Positions 58,428-64,000 of a DNA stretch of 64,000 bases are shown piece after piece. Source of the stretch: Athripsodes cinereus (Eukaryota; Arthropoda; Insecta; Trichoptera; Leptoceridae). The position numbers and the translations under genes were made by a program. The notes under the pieces were generated by a model. It saw nothing but the letters and a program-made list of their open reading frames with translations, was not told the origin of the DNA and did not search any database. The stretch is taken from positions 12,873,237 through 12,937,236 of the forward strand of contig OX388307.1 of NCBI GenBank assembly GCA_947579605.1, given 5' to 3'. Numbering within the stretch: position 1 is the stretch's first letter; each line of letters begins with the position of its first letter.

Positions 58428-58566
58428 TTAATTACATTTATTGATAATGCTCAAAGATGTTGAAAAATATATCTAAGGGTTTTTTTTTGTCTATAGTGGA
58501 TTTTTTTTATTTGATTTATTCAATTACGGAATGAAGTGCCCGAAAAAAAAATATATACATTATTAA

Positions 58567-58704
58567 TTCAGTGATGAAGCATGCCTCCTATCCTAAATGT
58601 ATTTTTTATTGCCACAGTGAGAACGGTTTGGATGTTTATAAATAACATGAAACTAGTTTGTCGGCTTACCCTCTTGAGGGATATGCCATGATGGTATAAA
58701 AGTA
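58567..58704 (+). mobile_element. Family B 3' end, copy 3
   Basis: TTCAGTGATGAAGCATGCCT, CCTATCCTAAATGTATTTTT, CAGTGAGAACGG, GGCTTACCCTCTTGAGGGAT and ATGCCATGATGGTATAAAAG follow the family B order with decay. A short TAGTAGG-like tail lies at the right. Confidence 0.6.
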
Positions 58705-60425
58705 GGTAATTCTACTACTTATGCACCAACACAAAAGATAAATTTATGTGACGACTATTAATTTCATTATATAATGAAACAATTTATAACTACGGCTTGT
58801 AGAACACTCATAATCTACGGTAACATGGAAAATTGTTGAAAAATGAAAAATATTTTTGAGGAAAAATCATTATAATAAACTCTTGTGTCCTCCCCCCAAT
58901 ATAAATCGACCATCTGTTGGTTGGTATATAGATTGATCTTCAAAGACAACCTCGAAAATTGAGGTTTAAATCGTATTCGCTTCGTGAGCATACCGTTGAA
59001 AGCAAATTCAATAAGATGAATGGGACTGATACGTATCAAATTCTTGTAGTTAACCTATTAAGACACATTTTTTATGATGACATAATCTTTACATTATTTT
59101 GAAATGAACGGACACTGGATCAAATTGATAATCTTATCAATATCAATGAATACATCCAAATATTTTTATTACATCTTCAGCGTCTGGTTAGTTTAATTAC
59201 GTTCAAGACAAAGAGACGTAAGCTGATTATTTTTTGAGTGTTTTTTAAATAATGTAAATTGATTGAATTTACAATATTCTTTTGAAAAAAACCTTCGTTC
59301 AATGTACCAGAGTTATACGTTTCACGTGATAAAAATACTAAATACTCGTATAACAGGGTTTCTTCAATTTCTATGTGTAACACGATTCATTCCTGTCGTA
59401 TACCAACTTTGGCTTTCCTTTGCCTTTTTAGAATAACATTTTAGAAGAAAAGCTGAATCAATCCTCCCACCCAAGTAACTGTTATGAAAGACGACGAAGC
59501 AGAAAAATTAAAAGAAATCTTATACCTCTATAATAATATGTCATTTATTTATATTTTAGTAGACATTATTATCACATCTGATTGGCTCTGCTTCTGTTGT
59601 GACTCTCACTATATTGCAAAAAATGATATGTGTATAAAAGTAAAACAATCTAAATTGCAAATACGTCTTAAAGATAAAGAAGTTGAGGAATGGACCCATC
59701 TCTTACTAAAAATATGTTATATTTATAACTATTTATTATTATTCGAATTCTATTGTATTAATTTTTAATAACATTAAAAAGGTAGACAATTTGATTAGAA
59801 TTGTGGTAGTACAGTAAAATATTTGTATTGTATCACGATATTGTTTGATATGAACGTATAATAAATTTTAGAGAGAGATCAATTACATTCGACGTGGGTA
59901 TAAGTGGTTATAATCGATGTAATTTAAACAAAACTTTACTAAAAGCGGTTTTTGTGTTTAATGTACATACACGTGTTTAAAAAGTTCAGCAAAGGATATT
60001 GGTAAAAGTTTGTTCGGTTGAAACGGGACTATGTAAATAATAATTTAGATCGAGGATACACAGAAGCTTTTAGAAGCTTTTCAATTGATTCAATAACTTA
60101 TCAAATTAGTTTTAATTTGACATCAGTACACATATTTTTATTTCTAGTCTAGGTTTGTTAGAAGTTGGGTCTTGTTAAATAAATCGGCAAATATAAATTC
60201 CTTTGTACGTGTGCTCAGTTAAAGTGAAGGTATACTTTGTGTATTTTCCTTACAGAATGGACAGTAAATGGTTGTCGTTGTTTTAAAGTTAATTACGGGT
60301 CATATGAAGATCCTAACGATTCTAGAAGAACTTTTCTTTTTGGTTTGAAATTGATTGCTTTTGCAGAACTTCAGACTATGTAATTCAATGAATGTTCAAA
60401 GAATGTTTTCAGCTGATTTTTTTCA
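58705..60425. other. AT-rich non-coding stretch
   Basis: No recognised gene. A 94-codon opening at 59484-59768 begins with ATG (KDDEAEKLKEILYLYNN) but shows no family resemblance and no exon signals I could defend. Confidence 0.45.
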
Positions 60426-60431
60426 TTTTCA

Positions 60432-60715
60432 ACTACTACTACTACTACTACTATACCATCACGGCATATCCCACAAGTGGGGTAGCCAGCAGATCAGCTG
60501 CATGTAAGAAACATGCAAACTGTCCTCTTCGTGCCAATATAAAATCAAGACATTCAGGATGGGTGGCAAGCCTCATCGCTGAATTTAAGAAGTAAAATGT
60601 CTTAATTTTTTCGAACACCTGCCTTTTACAGGACACTCGAAAACTTACGCAGAAGAGTGGGAGACCAATTCTTTACCGGGTGCTCCACGGTGGATATTGT
60701 AAATAAATAGGTATC
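60432..60715 (-). mobile_element. Family B 3' end, copy 4, best preserved
   Basis: The plus strand starts with a (CTA)n tail (60432-60454), then TACCATCACGGCATATCCCA and CAAGTGGGGTAGCCAGCAGA. On the minus strand a frame ending in the tail reads SAMRLATHPECLDFILARRG, QFACFLHAADLLATPLVGYA then VMV. Upstream GTAAGTTTTCGAGTGTCCTG and CGGTAAAGAATTGGTCTCCC probably belong to the same unit. Whether this frame was ever translated is unclear: family B may be a non-autonomous partner that shares the family A terminus. Confidence 0.65.
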
Positions 60716-61237
60716 TATGCCAAAAACATCTTTGGAAACATTGTGCCTAAAAATATAGTGCTTTCTAGTCAGCTATCATAAGATATTCTCAAAACATGAC
60801 CCAGCTAGTACCAACGTCTCTTCTGTATCAGATCTATGCTAAGTGCTTGAGCTCACCCAGATATTTTATACGAAAGGCTGAATGTAGAATATTATTATGA
60901 AAATTGAATATATGCGAATCGAATTCATTGTATCAATAATATTTTCCGCCAAATAAATCGGAAATATTCACTTACACTAAAAAGAGCGGATGTCAGTATA
61001 TATGTAGGTACACACAATATATCTTACCTACTCATACATGAGAACTGTGTATTGCATTGACATCCTTTTATAAGTAACATAGGAGCTGGAATATTATATT
61101 TTACTATTTGTAGAATTTCAAATAGAAATTCGTAGAAGGTTGTGTTTATATGAATTTTTTGGACCCTTGCCGCTGTATAGGAAAATATATTTGACGAAGT
61201 CGATATTGACGTTTAATGGTATTATTACCATTAATTA
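60716..61237. other. AT-rich non-coding stretch
   Basis: No gene; a small palindrome TAATGGTATTATTACCATTA lies near 61214. Confidence 0.5.
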
Positions 61238-61375
61238 GTGGTTAGATGGAAGAAATCACTATATAGTGATAATCTCGCCACTGCACATCATCACATTTTT
61301 TCCTGTGTATATTGCCCTATTTTATTTGTTATATGAATGATGATGTGCAAGAAGAATAAAATAAATAAATAAATA
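61238..61375 (+). mobile_element. Family E non-LTR 3' UTR, diverged
   Basis: GTGGTTAGATGGAAGAAATC, AGTGATAATCTCGCCACTGC, ACATCATCAC and GTGCAAGAAGAATAAAATAA, then AATAAATAAA. It keeps the order of the 34.2 kb copy (GGTTAGTTGGAAGA, GCGATAAACTCGCCC, GCAATAAAG) with many substitutions. Confidence 0.58.
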
Positions 61376-61630
61376 TTATAGATATGAAGAAGCAAAACTT
61401 CCGAGTAAATATAATTATTAGAACATATGCTATTAAAATAAAATAAATTTGATTTGAATTCTGATCTTGTAATTTGAAGGAATTTTTAATAAAATATGTT
61501 CCAAACACCAATTATCGTTCTAGGTGTATAATTAATGTCATTATATTTTCATTATGCACATAATGACAAAATGTGATACAGATAAAAATAAAAATATGAT
61601 TTAAAGTTTTATTTGTTAGTCGTACTTTAT

Positions 61631-61712
61631 CGTAGTGATTTGAAATGCGATGTCGTTTTCAAACACAAAAAAAAGTTTGACGACATCGCATATCGAAACC
61701 TAGGTCACTGAT
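61631..61712. mobile_element. Very short inverted-repeat element, about 80 bp
   Basis: TAGTGATTTGAAATGCGATG, TCGTTTTCAAAC and GTTTGACGACATCGCATATC, GAAACCTAGGTCACTGA are imperfect reverse complements around an A-rich loop. It is small for a MITE, so it may be an internally deleted one. No duplication was identified. Confidence 0.5.
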
Positions 61713-61869
61713 CATCATCATCGCCCTTAACGTTAACAGCATAATTTAACCGCAATCATATCACAATTAGCCGGGTATTATAGCTTACACTGCAGTGACG
61801 TACTTTCTATAAATGCAAAAAGTACCCCATGTCTACCATGATATGCTTTTCATTCAAGTAAAATATTAA

Positions 61870-62130
61870 TTAATTTATTCACTAAAACGAATATTCACCA
61901 ACAGGTACATCAAATACACATAGCAAAACAACAGAAACAAATTTAGAAAAAATATGCACCCTATTACAATCGTAATTGGTTAATCCGCAGTAGGTCCAGG
62001 CCGACCTAATACACCAAAGCACCCGGAAAAACCCATAGAGCACTAAAATACTCCCGAGAGTCCAACCGAGCTACCACAAGATACCAGGAGCAAACCCAAC
62101 AGCGAACAACAGATGTACATAAGTCTCTAT
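61870..62130 (+). pseudogene. Composition-shifted, coding-like patch with broken frames
   Basis: The plus strand is rich in A and C and poor in T, unlike the surroundings. Peptides can be read with interruptions: TSNTHSKTTETNLEKICTLL, then after a stop and a change of frame GPGRPNTPKHPEKPIEH, a stop, and NTPESPTELPQDTRSKPNSE. Proline-, threonine- and lysine-rich segments of this kind occur in gag-like or ORF1 proteins of retroelements, but I do not recognise the family. This is offered as a decayed coding remnant, not a gene. Confidence 0.3.
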
Positions 62131-62261
62131 TATTTATTACATACTCTAGGTCACTATTGTAATAAAATAATAAAGTGACTGGTAGAACTGGTAAAACTTT
62201 GTACCATTTTTTTATTAGGTATTAATAGAAATGGAGTTATTCAAAATAAATACCTATAAAT

Positions 62262-62330
62262 CTGCGCCCTTGAGATGGATGCTCCATTAAACGGTGCCGA
62301 ATAAATTATCCAACATACATACATACATAA
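62262..62330 (+). mobile_element. Family F 3' end with (ATAC)n tail
   Basis: CTGCGCCCTTGAGATGGATG, then CTCCATTAAACGGTGCCGAA, TAAATTATCC and a CATACATACATACATA tail reproduce the 3' UTR of this family. No coding remnant is present. Confidence 0.62.
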
Positions 62331-62384
62331 AATTTCCTGATATAGGTTTTTGGTTATGAAATTTAGTATTAATCAGTAGCCTAG

Positions 62385-62470
62385 CCTCGGACTTTTATTT
62401 ATTTTATTTTTATTTATTTATTAATTCAATATACGGCAATTGCCTTTTACAAAAAATTATATTACAAAAC
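62385..62470 (-). repeat. Retroelement-like 3' tail
   Basis: On the minus strand: GTAAAAGGCAATTGCCGTAT, then AATAAATAAATAAAAATAAA. An inverted GGCAATTGCC and AATAAA-rich end suggest the 3' terminus of a non-LTR element; there is no second copy. Confidence 0.35.
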
Positions 62471-64000
62471 AAAATAAAAAATCACATTTCACATCTGTAA
62501 TAAAAATTTCAAATTATAAAAAGATATACATCTTACATTCAACTGTACAACATAATCAAGTGCATCATACATACAGGTATACATACAAGAAGAAGGTTCC
62601 TTGGTTCGATTTGCACTCTCAATTTATACTAATTCGAGTGAGTGTATCTGGAGAGTACTTGGATTTATAAAACAGATTCATCGTTAAAAATACCACGACC
62701 TACTACTATTTTGTACAGAATCATCTGTAGGTATGATATGAAAAATTATTTAAAGGAAAGTTTGATTAAAATAGTGCCTGCTGACCAAAAGTAAAAAAAT
62801 GATATTAAAACAGTCAATTTATTTTCATGGACTTTCAAATTCTATTTTAAATGAATAGTGCTGAGTTTTCGTCTCTAACATTAACTAATTATTTTTCCTA
62901 ATAACGTTGTGGACAGAATTTAAAGGGACATTTCTAATGGGATGAAATTCATTAGTCCTTCTCAATAGTTTATTGACAGATAAGGTCAAAGATAAAACAT
63001 CAAAATACGACTGAATAGAAATAATTCTCGGACACAGAAAAAGCAATGTGAAAATACATTTGAAAAGTGGTTTTCAGATACTGAAACAAAGTATCGAAAC
63101 GAGGGAATAAGGAATTCCTTTATTTTTACAAAATTATATTCTTTTTATATTCAACAGTGCTCGGCAAATTTTATACAAAATATACACACGAACGAACAAA
63201 CGCATGCACCCACGCAAACGTACATGCACGCACGCTCGTACGCAAATACTCCCTCACATACATAACATGCGTTGGTTATATTTTAGGAGGAAATCTTTAT
63301 CCCGTGCTATCCGGAATAACTCTTCTACTCATCTGATTTCTATTCTCTTACATAATACGATCATATCTGACGAAAATATAAGTAGATACAATATGTATGT
63401 ATTGTATCTACTTATATTATTTAAATAAATCCTCTCACACTCACAGCCTCTTGGCTGTTATCTGAAGGAAGGTCACTACAGTTAAATCCTATTAACCATT
63501 TTAAGACCGCTACTTCAAATATCATTTGGCATAGTTCCAGACACTGTCCATAGCTAATAAAATAATATCGATAGCAAACTAAAAATAACTATACTAATAT
63601 TACTTCACGTTTTATGGTTCACTCTCTGATAAGAGAATAACGACATAAATACGACACATTATTGCGAACAGGCTCCCATGAAAATTATTCAACAATAATG
63701 CTATTGAAGCGAAAATGTTATACCCATCATTTCTATATTATCATCAATGTAGAATTGTCAGATTTATTAAAGAATTAAATTTTCTATCAAATTGTTTGTC
63801 ACATGTAAATAAAAAATAGTGTAATTTCTATGAAACTATTGTATTTACTTTCCGAAGAATTTTGTTTTCTTCAGTCGTGATCCGAATATAATGAAGGATT
63901 CAAACAAAAGTCATTCAGTATGTCACTTTATTTTTCCTGAAGACATTTATTTCAGGCAATGGTTTTCTAAGCATTTATGATCTTTGTTCTGTTGAATGCT
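62471..64000. other. AT-rich stretch to the window end
   Basis: No gene recognised. It holds an alternating CACGCA/CGCACG-type patch at about 63185-63245 and the hairpin at 63375-63418. Confidence 0.5.
63375..63418. repeat. Perfect hairpin, 19 bp arms
   Basis: AATATAAGTAGATACAATA and its exact reverse complement are separated by TGTATG. There is no flanking gene or transcription signal, and its role is unknown. Confidence 0.7.

Noticed and set aside
1..64000. A prokaryote-style defence or operon system
   Set aside because: Gene density, composition, SINEs and non-LTR elements all indicate an insect nuclear genome. No operon-like cluster exists in the window.

Overview
The window reads as AT-rich insect nuclear DNA, most likely from a moth or butterfly (Lepidoptera). 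The grounds are the low GC by eye, frequent TAGGTACCTAC-like strings, tRNA-derived SINEs, and many short 3' ends of RTE-clade non-LTR retrotransposons whose protein tail (LRWFGHVERM, SAYP) resembles lepidopteran RTE proteins as I remember them. I recognise no host protein-coding gene, rRNA, functional tRNA, CRISPR array, bacterial-type operon or virus. The region looks like a gene desert or a very large intron made of AT-rich sequence with transposon debris. Order and species are inferences, not read directly.

The only long gene is on the minus strand at 36981-40280. It is the ORF of a 5'-truncated, RNase H-bearing non-LTR retrotransposon (I/LOA/R1-like group), with a partial endonuclease, a complete reverse transcriptase, RNase H and a C-terminal zinc knuckle. 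It is uninterrupted, ends in a poly(A) tail and is flanked by a 10-12 bp target site duplication. Its apparent ATG lies in that duplication, so the start codon comes from the target DNA.

The rest of the repeat content falls into recurring families, named here for convenience. RTE family A has nine 3'-end copies (about 11.5, 13.6, 15.8, 23.9, 29.9, 44.1, 53.4, 56.8 and 57.9 kb) with almost no 3' UTR and tetra- or trinucleotide tails. Family B has four copies with a similar terminal sequence (40.3, 44.2, 58.6, 60.4 kb). Family C has two (4.3, 17.2 kb), and single fragments of related tails lie at 12.4 and 53.3 kb. Family E is a 3' UTR type with AATAAA tails (17.5, 34.2, 35.7, 61.2 kb). Family F is a CR1/Jockey-like tail (9.1, 17.1, 25.2, 35.7, 47.3, 62.3 kb). 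SINE S1 lies at 18.4, 31.9, 49.0 and 49.4 kb, and SINE S2 at 18.6 and 45.5 kb.

DNA-type or fold-back elements include a MITE with about 97 bp terminal inverted repeats at the left edge, with a decayed relative near 55.1 kb. A non-autonomous hAT at 16070-16533 has a perfect 8 bp duplication and sits in an RTE tail. A nested inverted/direct-repeat structure lies at 32.10-32.98 kb, a 151 bp near-perfect palindrome at 41308-41458 lies inside an insertion bounded by a 13 bp direct repeat, and a hairpin of about 219 bp lies at 50.4-50.6 kb.

There is no pathway logic linking genes here. The biology is mobile-element insertion, nesting and decay. One unrecognised 168-codon ORF (49792-50298) and one composition-shifted, coding-like patch (about 61870-62130) are the main unexplained non-repeat signals.
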